NCBI GenBank assembly: GCA_902785105.1
Contig: CACZXF010000002.1
Span: forward strand, 1 to 64,000
Reading direction: 5' to 3'
DNA: 64,000 nt
Origin: an uncultured Eubacteriales bacterium
GTDB lineage: Bacteria; Bacillota; Clostridia; Christensenellales; Aristaeellaceae
A program made the translations under genes and the position numbers. Every line of letters starts with the position of its first letter. Positions within the stretch are counted from its first letter, which is position 1. Shown in pieces: positions 19,309 through 27,542 of the stretch. The notes under the pieces are model-generated. The model did no database searches. It was given only the letters and a program-made list of their open reading frames with translations, and had not been told where the DNA came from.

Positions 19309-20889
19309 ATGATTTCCTGGAAGAACCTCGACACCCTGGCGGCCTGCGGCAAGCTGGCGAATGTGAAGAAGGTCAATCTGGCGGAGGCCATGACCGGTGA
19401 AAACGGCGCGAAGCGCGTGGAGGAATACTGCGTGCCCATGGCGGCGAATCTTAAATACAACTTTGCGGCCAAGGCCGTGGACGGCGGCACCCTCGAAGCC
19501 CTCCAGGCGCTGGCCGACGAGGCCCAGCTCACCGAAAAGTATGCCGCGCTGTACAATGGCGAGGTCATCAACACCGGCGAAAAGCGCCGCGTGCTGCATC
19601 AGCTCACCCGCGGCCAGCTCGGCGAGGCCGTGGTGGCGGACGGTGTGGACAAGCGCGCCTTCTACGTGGGCGAGCAGCAGAAGGCCGCGGCCTTTGCCAA
19701 AAAGGTCCACAGCGGCGAAGTCACCAACGCCAAGGGCGAAAAGTTCACCACCGTGGTACAGATCGGCATTGGCGGCAGCGACCTGGGCCCCCGCGCCATG
19801 TATCTGGCTCTGGAGCAGTGGGCCAAGCAGAACGACACCCTCAAGATGGAGGCCCGTTTTATCTCCAACGTGGACCCCGACGACGCGGCGGCGGTGTTGA
19901 AGAGTATCGACGTGTCCCGCTCCCTGTTCGTGCTGGTCTCAAAGTCCGGCACCACGCTGGAGACCCTGACCAACGAGGCCTTTGTGAAGGACGCCCTCAA
20001 AAACGCGGGCCTGGACGCCTCCAGGCACATGGTGGCCGTCACCAGCGAGACCTCCCCGCTTGCGAAGTCCAGCGACTATCTGGCCGCCTTCTTCATGGAT
20101 GACTTCATTGGCGGCCGCTACTCCTCCACCTCCTGCGTGGGCGGTGTGGTGCTGTCCCTGGCCTTCGGTCCCGAGGTGTTCGAGCGCTTCCTCAGCGGTG
20201 CCCACGCCGCGGACGAGACCGCCAAGAACCCCGACATCATGAAGAACCCCGCCATGCTGGACGCCCTGATCGGCGTGTACGAGCGCAATGTGCTGGGCTA
20301 TCCCGCCACCGCCGTGCTGCCCTACTCCCAGGCGCTGAGCCGCTTCCCGGCCCACCTCCAGCAGCTCGACATGGAGTCCAATGGCAAGTCCGTCAACCGC
20401 TTCGGCGAGCCCGTCAGCTACGTCACCGGCCCCGTCATCTTCGGCGAGCCCGGTACCAACGGCCAGCACTCCTTCTATCAGCTCCTCCACCAGGGCACCG
20501 ACATCGTGCCTCTCCAGTTCGTGGGCTTTAAGAAGAACCAGGCCGGCATGGACGTGGACATCCAGGGCAGCACCAGCCAGCAGAAGCTCTGCGCCAACGT
20601 CGCCGCCCAGATCATGGCCTTCGCCTGCGGCAAGAAGGACGACAACCCCAACAAGGCCTTCGCCGGCGGCCGCCCGTCCTCCATCATCGTCGGCGACCAG
20701 CTCACCCCCGAGGCCCTCGGCGCGCTGCTGGCCCACTTCGAGAACAAGGTGATGTTCCAGGGCTTCTGCTGGAATGTCAACAGCTTCGACCAGGAGGGCG
20801 TCCAGCTCGGCAAGGTCCTCGCCAAGCGCGTCCTCGCCCACGATACCGACGGGGCGCTGAAGGCCTATAGCGACATGCTGGACATCTAA
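19309..20889 (+). CDS. pgi: Glucose-6-phosphate isomerase
   Basis: Interconverts glucose-6-phosphate and fructose-6-phosphate in glycolysis. The 526-residue product carries the sugar-phosphate binding region GIGGSDLGPRAMYLAL, the VSKSGTTLETL motif, the FGEPGTNGQHSFYQLLHQGTD signature and the C-terminal catalytic lysine region KKNQAGMD. The frame opens at 19300, but AAAGG directly precedes that codon; ATG at 19309 has correct spacing. It is the final gene of the sirtuin-to-pgi run. A GTAGGGGCGG palindrome follows 42 bases after the stop. Confidence 0.96.
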   Translation: MISWKNLDTLAACGKLANVKKVNLAEAMTGENGAKRVEEYCVPMAANLKYNFAAKAVDGGTLEALQALADEAQLTEKYAALYNGEVINTGEKRRVLHQLTRGQLGEAVVADGVDKRAFYVGEQQKAAAFAKKVHSGEVTNAKGEKFTTVVQIGIGGSDLGPRAMYLALEQWAKQNDTLKMEARFISNVDPDDAAAVLKSIDVSRSLFVLVSKSGTTLETLTNEAFVKDALKNAGLDASRHMVAVTSETSPLAKSSDYLAAFFMDDFIGGRYSSTSCVGGVVLSLAFGPEVFERFLSGAHAADETAKNPDIMKNPAMLDALIGVYERNVLGYPATAVLPYSQALSRFPAHLQQLDMESNGKSVNRFGEPVSYVTGPVIFGEPGTNGQHSFYQLLHQGTDIVPLQFVGFKKNQAGMDVDIQGSTSQQKLCANVAAQIMAFACGKKDDNPNKAFAGGRPSSIIVGDQLTPEALGALLAHFENKVMFQGFCWNVNSFDQEGVQLGKVLAKRVLAHDTDGALKAYSDMLDI

Positions 20890-20931
20890 AACATCACATC
20901 AGAAACATATTATATAATTACGTACAGACAT

Positions 20932-21011
20932 TGTAGGGGCGGCGTTTCGCCGCCCACCGGGAAGTGCGAATCGCTTCGTACTCAGGCGGGCGGCGAAACG
21001 CCGCCCCTACA
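20932..21011. repeat. Palindrome, GTAGGGGCGGCG type
   Basis: TGTAGGGGCGGCGTTTCGCC (20932 on) is mirrored at 20992-21011, and each arm contains its own GGCG-TTTC-GCC type hairpin. A second copy lies at 23340-23418 and a single arm at 30463-30487. It sits between the convergent pgi and gph genes. Confidence 0.85.
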
Positions 21012-21017
21012 GATGTT

Positions 21018-21671
21018 CTACTCGCTTTGCGTCGCAAAGGCGAGCAATTCATCCATCGTGTCGAATATGTATTTTGCCCCCGCGCGGGCCAGTTCCTCTC
21101 GGTTCCGAAATCCCCAGGTGACGCAGGCGCAGTCGATGCCGGTGTTATTGGCGGTGTCGATGTCCACCTCGGAGTCGCCGACGTAGAGACAGCGCCTTAT
21201 ATCGACGTTCAAGTCCTTCGCGGTTTTGAGCAGCATGTCCGGCGCGGGCTTCCGGATCACCTCGGGCCGTTCGCCCACGGACAGGGCCACCACATCCGCG
21301 AAATACTTCTCCGCCAGCGGCTGCACGGCGGCGTCGGGCTTATTGGAGAGTATCGCAAGCACCAGCCCGGCGTCCCTCATGGCGCGGAGCATCGGCAGTA
21401 TACCTTCAAAGGGCTTGCTGTGATCCCCGGCGTGGACGGCGTAATAGGGCTTGTAGAAGGCCAGCAGTTCCTCCTGCCGCGCCTCTGACGTCCCCGGCAG
21501 GGCCAGCCGCATCAGCGTGGACACGCCCCAGCCCAGCTTTGGCCGAAGCTCCTCACGGCTGAATTGACGCAGGCCGAAATGCCGCATGGTGTAATTCACC
21601 GCGTCCACGATGTCCTGCAACGAATCGATCACCGTGCCGTCCAGATCAAGGAATATCGCGTCGTATTTCAT
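21018..21671 (-). CDS. gph: HAD-superfamily phosphatase (phosphoglycolate phosphatase-like)
   Basis: A 217-residue HAD hydrolase with motif I DLDGTVIDS (nucleophile and acid/base aspartates), a helical cap containing GWGVSTLMRLALPG, motif II SNKP, and motif IV VGDSEVDIDTANNTG. Overall it resembles phosphoglycolate phosphatases and PpaX-like enzymes that dephosphorylate small metabolites. It is a single minus-strand gene; its 3' end abuts the 20932-21011 palindrome. The physiological substrate cannot be fixed from sequence. Confidence 0.88.
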   Translation of the reverse strand: MKYDAIFLDLDGTVIDSLQDIVDAVNYTMRHFGLRQFSREELRPKLGWGVSTLMRLALPGTSEARQEELLAFYKPYYAVHAGDHSKPFEGILPMLRAMRDAGLVLAILSNKPDAAVQPLAEKYFADVVALSVGERPEVIRKPAPDMLLKTAKDLNVDIRRCLYVGDSEVDIDTANNTGIDCACVTWGFRNREELARAGAKYIFDTMDELLAFATQSE

Positions 21672-21701
21672 TTCTTACCCCTGTACAAAGTATTTTTGCA
21701 A

Positions 21702-21731
21702 TGGACAATGGTCAAATCCCTGTGCTATAAT
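21702..21731 (+). promoter_or_regulatory. Promoter of the S10 carboxypeptidase gene
   Basis: TGGACA, 18-bp spacer, TATAAT, with TG before the -10 (TGTGCTATAAT). Confidence 0.75.
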
Positions 21732-21788
21732 TTCATATAACAGGGCGACATGCCCATGTGAGAATCATTGGAAAGGTATTGACTGTTT

Positions 21789-23294
21789 ATGAAAAAATGG
21801 TTGTCGCTGCTCCTGGTGCTGTGCCTGCTGGCGTCGATGAATGTCGTGCTGGCGGAGGAAGCGCCCACAGAGATTGCCGCGGCGGCGGCTGAGGAGGAGC
21901 CTCTGTCCATTACCAGGCACAGCGCCGAAATTGACGGTCAGACGATCAACTACACCGCCACCACCGGCAGGCTGTCGGTGATGGTCAACGACAGCCTGTG
22001 CGAGATGTTCTTCACCGCCTACACCATGGATGGCGTGGAGGATGTTACACAGCGCCCCGTGACCTTCGCCTTCAACGGCGGCCCCGGCTCCGCTTCCCTG
22101 TGGCTGCACCTGGGCATGCTGGGCCCCCGCAGGGTGGATGTGAACGAGGACGGCGAGCCCACCCAACTCCCGGTCAGGCTGGTGGACAACCCCTGCTCCA
22201 TACTGGATATGACGGACCTGGTGTTCATCGATCCCGTGGGCACGGGCTATTCCCGCCCTGTGGAGGGCGTGGACCCGGTGGTATTTTATACCTATGAAGA
22301 CGACATCGATTCCGTGGGCGAGTTCATCCGCCTTTACACCACTCGCAACGGCCGCTGGGGTTCCCCGAAGTACGTGGCGGGCGAATCCTATGGCACCACA
22401 AGAGCCGTCGGCGTGTCGAGCTATCTGTCCCAGCGCTATGGCATGGGGTTGAACGGCGTGATGCTGATCTCCTGTGTCAACGACTTCAGCCTTTTGATGG
22501 AATCCAGCGAACTGTCTGACGATCTCACCTATGCCCTCTATCTGCCCACCTATGCGGCCATTGCCAGGTATCATGGCGTGCTGGATGAGGCCTATCAGTC
22601 CATGCCGCTGGAGGATTTCCTCGATGAAGTGCGCGACTTCGCCGGAGGCGAGTACCAGGCCGCGCTGTTCAAGGGCGCGCGGCTGACGGAGGCCGAGCTG
22701 GACGACGTGGCCGGGAAGGTCGCTGCCTACATCGGCTACAGCAAGGAGGACGTGAAGCAGTCCAATCTCAGGATCTATATAGATGATTTCTGTTCCTGCC
22801 TGCTCAAGGCTCAGAAGCTGATGGTGGGCCGCCTCGACGGTCGCTTCACCGGCCCCATCACCGCGGGCAACCTCGGCAGCGGAGAAGCCGATCCCTCCGA
22901 TGCGGTGATCTCTGATGCCTTTGGCACCGCGATCAACCAGTATATCGACGGAGAGCTGGACTATCACACGAACCTTATCTATGAATGTATGAGCATTGAT
23001 GTCATCAGCAATTGGAAGTACGATCTCGACAACGCGACCCTTGACCAGAAGACGATCATCAACAGTCTTATGTCCCGAAACCGCTCCCTGAAGCTCTGGG
23101 TGCTCTGCGGCTATTACGATCTGGCTACCCCGTTCTTCCCGGCTGAATACACATACGACCACATCTTCCTGAAGCCTGAAGCCCGGGAAAACCTGTCCTT
23201 CACCTACTATCCCTCCGGCCACATGATCTACATGCATCAGCCCTCCCTGGAACAGTTCCGCAGGGACGCGGAGGCGTGGTATAAGGGGAAATAA
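21789..23294 (+). CDS. Secreted S10 family serine carboxypeptidase
   Basis: An alpha/beta-hydrolase peptidase, exported by an N-terminal signal peptide (LSLLLVLCLLASMNVVLAEE, cleavage near residue 23). Catalytic triad positions are visible: serine in AGESYGTT (about residue 200), aspartate in GYYDLATPF (about 444), histidine in PSGHMIY (about 478). The oxyanion-region motif FNGGPGSASLW and DPVGTGYSRP are classical for S10. At 501 residues it is a complete enzyme, probably acting on peptides outside the cell. It has its own promoter and no operon partners. A GTAGGGGCGG palindrome follows. Confidence 0.93.
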   Translation: MKKWLSLLLVLCLLASMNVVLAEEAPTEIAAAAAEEEPLSITRHSAEIDGQTINYTATTGRLSVMVNDSLCEMFFTAYTMDGVEDVTQRPVTFAFNGGPGSASLWLHLGMLGPRRVDVNEDGEPTQLPVRLVDNPCSILDMTDLVFIDPVGTGYSRPVEGVDPVVFYTYEDDIDSVGEFIRLYTTRNGRWGSPKYVAGESYGTTRAVGVSSYLSQRYGMGLNGVMLISCVNDFSLLMESSELSDDLTYALYLPTYAAIARYHGVLDEAYQSMPLEDFLDEVRDFAGGEYQAALFKGARLTEAELDDVAGKVAAYIGYSKEDVKQSNLRIYIDDFCSCLLKAQKLMVGRLDGRFTGPITAGNLGSGEADPSDAVISDAFGTAINQYIDGELDYHTNLIYECMSIDVISNWKYDLDNATLDQKTIINSLMSRNRSLKLWVLCGYYDLATPFFPAEYTYDHIFLKPEARENLSFTYYPSGHMIYMHQPSLEQFRRDAEAWYKGK

Positions 23295-23339
23295 ACCAGC
23301 AGGTAAACAGGGATTTGGCGGGGAGTTCTCCCACTCTCC

Positions 23340-23418
23340 TGTAGGGGCGGCGTTGCGCCGCCCGCCCGGTAGAACATGCCGTTTCGCAGGGGGCGGGCGC
23401 CGAAACGGCGCCCCTACA
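23340..23418. repeat. Palindrome, GTAGGGGCGGCG type, second copy
   Basis: CTGTAGGGGCGGCGTTGCGCC at the left is mirrored by GGCGCCGAAACGGCGCCCCTAC at the right. TAAACAGGGATTTG (23303) and GATAAACTTCAATTTATC (23435) lie on either side, so this copy may be inserted into the other flank-repeat type. Confidence 0.8.
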
Positions 23419-23486
23419 GGGATAGTTAGTTTCCTTGATAAACTTCAATTTATCGATGAAATTGATACTCGCTCATCCGCCCATAA

Positions 23487-23526
23487 AAAGAGTCGGCCCT
23501 CCTTGCAGGACCGGCTCTTTTCTATT
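23487..23526. terminator. Bidirectional terminator between carboxypeptidase and HPr genes
   Basis: AAAAGAG-CGG/CCG-CTCTTTT stem with a CCT..AGG extension: A-rich on one side, T-rich on the other. It can serve both convergent genes. Confidence 0.8.
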
Positions 23527-23536
23527 GGTTCTCCGA

Positions 23537-23797
23537 TTACAGGTTCTCCTCGAGGAAAGCCTTCAGGCCGGCGGCGGCCTCTTCTTCGTTCGCGCCGTCG
23601 CAGGTGACGGTGACTTCAGTGCCCTGCTTCACGCCCAGGCCCATCAGCTTCATGAGCTGGCCCAGGTTGACGGTCTTGCCGTTGGCAGTGATGGTGACGG
23701 TGGTATCGGCATAGCTCTTGGCCTTCTTGGCCAGCATGCCGGCGGGACGGGCGTGGATGCCCAGTTCATCCTTGATGACGTAGGAAAACTGCTTCAT
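23537..23797 (-). CDS. ptsH: HPr family phosphocarrier protein, lacking regulatory Ser46
   Basis: Carries phosphate from enzyme I to sugar-specific IIA proteins of the PTS. It is 86 residues, with the active histidine in GIHARPAG (His15). Aligned to Bacillus HPr, the conserved stretch after NGKTVNL normally reads KSIMGVMSLG; here it reads GQLMKLMGLG, so the regulatory serine is replaced by glutamine (residue 47). Phosphotransfer should work, but HprK-dependent seryl phosphorylation and CcpA signalling should not. It follows the DeoR gene by 33 nt on the same strand and lies beside an ascorbate-type PTS, so it could be a dedicated HPr for that system. Confidence 0.92.
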   Translation of the reverse strand: MKQFSYVIKDELGIHARPAGMLAKKAKSYADTTVTITANGKTVNLGQLMKLMGLGVKQGTEVTVTCDGANEEEAAAGLKAFLEENL

Positions 23798-23830
23798 GGT
23801 ATTATCTCCTTTATATTTATTACGGCGGTT

Positions 23831-24625
23831 TTACACGCCGCTCCTGAGGTTCGACAAGTCCGACAGCCCCACCTGCACGACCTCCATGCCCACGGCCCGC
23901 AGCCGTGCGACCACGTCCGCGGGGGCCCGCTCGTCGGTGATGACGCAACCCTTCTTCTCCAGATGGAAGCTGGCGTAGGCGCTGGTGCGGCCAATCTTGG
24001 TGTAGTCGGCCAGGATGTAGTAGGCGTCGGAATGTTCGATCATGGTCTCGTTGATGCCCAGTTCCGCGGGGATGCCGCAGAGTATCTCGCCGTCCGGTGA
24101 AACGCCGGTACAGCCCAGGAACGCCTTGTGGGCCCGGACATCCATCAGGTTCCGCATGGTCAGGTCGCCGGTCAGTATGTGGTGGGTGCCCCGAAAGATG
24201 CCGCCGGACAGCGTGATGTCGATGCCCTCCCCGTAGGGCTGGCGCACGACCCGGCTGTTGTTGGTGAACACCTTCACCCGCTTGCCCTTGATGAAGTCCA
24301 GCAGGCCCAGCGCGGTGTTGCTGCCGTTGATGAGTATGCTGTCCCGGTCCTCGACGATGGAGGCGGCATAGCGGGCGATGTTCATGCGGCAGATCTCCAC
24401 CAGGTCCCGCTCGTCGTCGGACACCACGCGCACATCTACCGTGGCTCCGCCGTGAAAGCGGCTGATCTTGCCCTGCTCCTCCAGCGCCTGCAGGTCCCGA
24501 CGGACCGTCATGGTGGAGATGCCGAAGATGTCGCTCAATTCATCAACCAATATCTCCTGCCGGTCGCGTATCAGCGCGAGCATTTCGGCATGGCGGATGT
24601 TGATGGACTGGCGATCTCTTTTCAT
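23831..24625 (-). CDS. DeoR/GlpR family transcriptional regulator
   Basis: A 264-residue repressor type. Residues 1-60 hold the winged helix-turn-helix with the family signature VDELSDIFGISTMTVRRDLQ followed by FHGGA. The rest is the ISOCOT-fold effector domain, which senses sugar phosphates, with INGSNTALGLLDF and LGCTGVSPDGEIL. ATG at 24625 has AAGGAG upstream and lies 4 bases after the HAD stop. The upstream open frame is ignored. Given its position next to HPr and the ula genes, it is the best local candidate for an UlaR-like regulator, with operators perhaps in the 29.2-29.5 kb divergent region. This role is inferred. Confidence 0.9.
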   Translation of the reverse strand: MKRDRQSINIRHAEMLALIRDRQEILVDELSDIFGISTMTVRRDLQALEEQGKISRFHGGATVDVRVVSDDERDLVEICRMNIARYAASIVEDRDSILINGSNTALGLLDFIKGKRVKVFTNNSRVVRQPYGEGIDITLSGGIFRGTHHILTGDLTMRNLMDVRAHKAFLGCTGVSPDGEILCGIPAELGINETMIEHSDAYYILADYTKIGRTSAYASFHLEKKGCVITDERAPADVVARLRAVGMEVVQVGLSDLSNLRSGV

Positions 24626-24629
24626 CGGT

Positions 24630-25316
24630 TCAGCACTCCTTGGCAAGCAGGTCGGGCAGCGCTTCGAGGGAGGGAATGGTGGGGAAATCCACCGTGGTTA
24701 CGGCTCCGTCGTGGAGCCATATGGGCCGCATCCCGGCGGCCTTCGCGCCCAGGGCGTCGCCCTTGAGGCTGTCGCCCACAAAGGCACATTCAGAGGGCGG
24801 ACACTTCGCCTTTTCGGTGCACAGCTCAAACAGTCGTGGGTCGGGCTTCTCGGCGCTGGTCTCCTCGCTGGTGACCATGAAATCCACCTGATGGAGCACG
24901 CCCAGCTTCTCCAGCTTCACATACTGCCAGTCGGCGGTCATGTTCGTGCCGATGCCCAGAATCAATCCTTTTGACTTGATGAAGTCGAACGCCTCATGCA
25001 GTCCGGAATTGGGCTTCATCCACAGAAGAAGCGTGTCCCAGTACAGCCTTTCCAGCGTCGGCGCAAAGCCTACAGGTTGTCCAGTCAGCTCCAGTATCAC
25101 CTGATAGCGAAGCAGCCGGTTGTGGATGGCGGCGCAGTTAACGCCGGCGCGCTGCCGAAGCAGCATATCAGCCTCATGGTGCAGCTCCTCAAAGCGCGCC
25201 GGGGTCAAGCCAAAGGCGTCGCAGGCGTAGTCCGTCAGCGCGGCAAAGGCGCGAGCGTGGGCGGCGTCGTAATCGTACAGCGTGCCGTCGATGTCGAATA
25301 TGACCGCCTTCAGCAT
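24630..25316 (-). CDS. HAD-superfamily hydrolase (YjjG-like)
   Basis: A 228-residue phosphatase with DIDGTLYDYD (motif I), a helical cap, TNMTADWQ (motif II region), KPDPRLFE (motif III lysine) and GDSLKGDALGAKAAGM (motif IV). It resembles YjjG/pyrimidine-nucleotidase and other small-metabolite HADs. It is the first gene of a short minus-strand run HAD-DeoR-HPr driven by a strong promoter at 25353-25381. Coupling to the DeoR gene (4-nt gap) suggests a role linked to sugar-phosphate metabolism, but the substrate is unknown. Confidence 0.88.
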   Translation of the reverse strand: MLKAVIFDIDGTLYDYDAAHARAFAALTDYACDAFGLTPARFEELHHEADMLLRQRAGVNCAAIHNRLLRYQVILELTGQPVGFAPTLERLYWDTLLLWMKPNSGLHEAFDFIKSKGLILGIGTNMTADWQYVKLEKLGVLHQVDFMVTSEETSAEKPDPRLFELCTEKAKCPPSECAFVGDSLKGDALGAKAAGMRPIWLHDGAVTTVDFPTIPSLEALPDLLAKEC

Positions 25317-25352
25317 GGCGTCCCCTCCCGCGGAACTTCTGATTCCTTAACA

Positions 25353-25381
25353 ATTGTACACGAATGGGCACAAGTTGTCAA
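25353..25381 (-). promoter_or_regulatory. Strong sigma-A promoter of HAD-DeoR-ptsH
   Basis: Minus strand TTGACA, 17 bp, TACAAT. Confidence 0.85.
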
Positions 25382-25396
25382 CCCAAAATTTGCACA

Positions 25397-25417
25397 AAAG
25401 GGGAGCGACAGCTCCCC
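25397..25417 (-). terminator. Terminator of the ulaG-ulaB operon
   Basis: Minus strand GGGGAGC stem, 4-nt loop, then TTTTG. It lies 18 bases past the IIB stop. Confidence 0.75.
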
Positions 25418-25434
25418 CTATGAAAGATTATAAA

Positions 25435-25743
25435 TTAGTCCAGCAGGCCGGCATCCTTCATGGCGGCTTCCATTTCGGGAGCGGACATGATGTTCTTCAG
25501 GCCCAGCACGACGGTGCCCTTCTTCTGGGCATCGGCAAACATGTTGGCGAAGTTGCGGGCGCACAGCACGATATCGAAGTTGGGCGCGGCGGACTTGCCC
25601 TCGGAGATGGAGCAGTGATGGAGCTGAGCAGGCTTGACGCCCTGCTTGGTCAGCACCTTCTGGAGGGTCATCTTCATCATCAGGGAGGAACCGGCGCCAT
25701 TCGCGCAGCAAACCATGAACTTCTTGTTGTCGAGCTTAGACAT
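25435..25743 (-). CDS. ulaB: PTS IIB component, ascorbate (SgaB) type
   Basis: Receives phosphate from IIA and passes it to the incoming sugar. A 102-residue IIB with the phospho-cysteine in VCCANGAGSSLMMKM (Cys13 by alignment to CGNGLGSSL motifs). It is the last gene of the minus-strand ulaG-ulaC-ulaA-ulaB run. The open frame starts at a TTG at 25752, but ATG at 25743 suits the GAAAGGA site. Family assignment relies on the motif and on the neighbouring UlaA-type IIC. Confidence 0.9.
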   Translation of the reverse strand: MSKLDNKKFMVCCANGAGSSLMMKMTLQKVLTKQGVKPAQLHHCSISEGKSAAPNFDIVLCARNFANMFADAQKKGTVVLGLKNIMSAPEMEAAMKDAGLLD

Positions 25744-25822
25744 GTGAATCAATTCCTTTCATTATGATAATAGTGATGATGGAGGGGACGGCAGACCGGC
25801 CCCTCCGGGGTTCAATGTGGCA

Positions 25823-27322
25823 TTACTTCTTCTGGGAAGCCTTGTACTCCTTGTAGGCCTCGTAATCCTCGGTGATGAGGAAGTAGCCCTTGGGGTCGGC
25901 CATGTACTCGATCTGGGGCAGAGCCAGCAGGATGATGGCAACCACGCCGACGCCGATGTAGCCCAGATACTTCATGATGACGGTGAAGATCGGCCACACG
26001 GTCGCCCAGTCGAACATGCCCAGATAGCCGCCGTACTGCGCCATGCCGACCCAGCCCGCGATCAGCGCGGAGCCGAACACCTGGCACAGACCGGACAGGA
26101 AGGGGATGCACAAGCAGGCCTTCAGGCCGCCCTTTTCATTGGCGACCAGGCCGATGGTGGCGTTATCGAAGAACACCGGCACGAAGCCGCAGATGATGAG
26201 GGTGGGGCTCTTGGCGACGATCAGGATCACGATGGCGATGAGCTGGCCCACCAGACCGGCCAGGAAGCCGAAGGTCACGGCGTTGGCATCGCCGAAGCCG
26301 TAGCAGACCGCGCAGTCCACGCCAGGCACGGAGGAGGGCAGCAGCTTGTCCGCGATGCCCTGGAAGGAAGCGGTCAGCTCGGTGACGAAGGTGCGGACGC
26401 CCAGCTGCAGGATCGCCAGATAGACGGCGAAGTTCAGGCAGGTGGTCAGGCAGTACATCACGAAGTTGTCGGTCTCCTTGACGCTGCCCTGCTCCACGAA
26501 GAAGGGCTTGCCGATGATGGCCATGATGACGCCGAAGAAGACGGTCATCAGGATGGCGGTACAAACCATGTTCTCATTGAAGATGGAGAAGAAGCCGGGC
26601 ATTTCCAGCTCGCCGATCTTCTTGATCTCCTTCTTGCGCTTGCCGCCGTTGGTGCCGAAGATCTTGTCGGCCAGGATGTAGCCCAGGCGGATGCCGAACA
26701 TCTGCTGATGGGCAATGGCGAAGCCCGCGCCGTCGGTTAGCTCCTGCATGGGCTTGATGGTCAGGTTGGAACCCACGGCCCAGTAAGCGCCGAGGATGAT
26801 GGACATGACGATCATCATGGGAACGGTCTTGATGCCGTTCTGCCACAGTCCGGGCAGGGCGAACAGGATCAGCCAGTAGGCGGTGGCCGCCTGCTGCACC
26901 TGCACGTGGCCGGTGGTGAACAGGGAGCGGCACTTGGTGATCTTGTTGAAGCGGACCAGCAGAATGTTGACGATGAAGGCGATGAGCAGCAGGGTCAGCG
27001 CCTGGCTGAAGCCCGCGCCGAAGGTCTCCTCAACGCCCGCGGTGACGGCGTTCTGGCCGTAGTAGGGGTCGATGACCGCGGCGGTCAGGTTGAAGCGGTC
27101 CTTCAGGCCCGCCAGGATGGGACGGAAGTTGCTGGTCAGTCCGCCGGAGCCGACGTTCAGAATCAGCATACCGATGATGGCCTTGAGCGTGCCGCCCAGG
27201 ATGTCATACCACTTTTTCTTCATCAGCGCGTAGCCGATGAGGGTGATGAAGCCGATCATGAAGGGAGCCTGACGCAGAATGTACGTCGTAAAGAACTCCC
27301 AAATCTTAACCAGAATATTCAT
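25823..27322 (-). CDS. ulaA: PTS IIC component, ascorbate (UlaA/SgaT) type
   Basis: The membrane channel that imports and presents L-ascorbate (or a related acid sugar) for phosphorylation. The 499-residue product has about eleven hydrophobic segments. The N-terminal MIGFITLIGYALMKKKWYDILGGTLKAIIG region is characteristic of UlaA. Other recognisable stretches are FNKITKCRSLFTTGHVQVQQAA and YGFGDANAVTFGFLAGLVGQL. GGAGAGG precedes the ATG. The gap to the upstream IIA gene (27323-27542) is unusually long for this operon and contains a complete palindromic repeat. Confidence 0.94.
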   Translation of the reverse strand: MNILVKIWEFFTTYILRQAPFMIGFITLIGYALMKKKWYDILGGTLKAIIGMLILNVGSGGLTSNFRPILAGLKDRFNLTAAVIDPYYGQNAVTAGVEETFGAGFSQALTLLLIAFIVNILLVRFNKITKCRSLFTTGHVQVQQAATAYWLILFALPGLWQNGIKTVPMMIVMSIILGAYWAVGSNLTIKPMQELTDGAGFAIAHQQMFGIRLGYILADKIFGTNGGKRKKEIKKIGELEMPGFFSIFNENMVCTAILMTVFFGVIMAIIGKPFFVEQGSVKETDNFVMYCLTTCLNFAVYLAILQLGVRTFVTELTASFQGIADKLLPSSVPGVDCAVCYGFGDANAVTFGFLAGLVGQLIAIVILIVAKSPTLIICGFVPVFFDNATIGLVANEKGGLKACLCIPFLSGLCQVFGSALIAGWVGMAQYGGYLGMFDWATVWPIFTVIMKYLGYIGVGVVAIILLALPQIEYMADPKGYFLITEDYEAYKEYKASQKK

Positions 27323-27380
27323 TGAAGTACACCTCTCCTATTACTCGATAAAACTGATTATCCGGGGAAAACGGGGGTTC

Positions 27381-27500
27381 ACCTCATCCGGCGCTTCGCG
27401 CCACCTTCCCCTCAAAGGGAAGGCTTTGGGTCACGAAGCGGTTACATGACCTTGCCTTCCCCTTGAGGGGAAGGTGCCCCGTGAGGGGCGGATGAGGTGG
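27381..27500. repeat. Multi-hairpin palindrome, ACCTCATCCG type, inside the ula operon
   Basis: The outer arms ACCTCATCCG/CGGATGAGGT enclose GGCGCTTCGCGCC, a CCTTCCCCT/AGGGAAGG hairpin, a spacer, and the mirror hairpins. Related copies lie at 30526-30643, 33241-33391 (permuted) and 39442-39556. It separates ulaC from ulaA within one transcription unit. Confidence 0.88.
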
Positions 27501-27542
27501 CTTGCCGCTAAGGATGGATATTCATAAAACTAAAACGGAACC

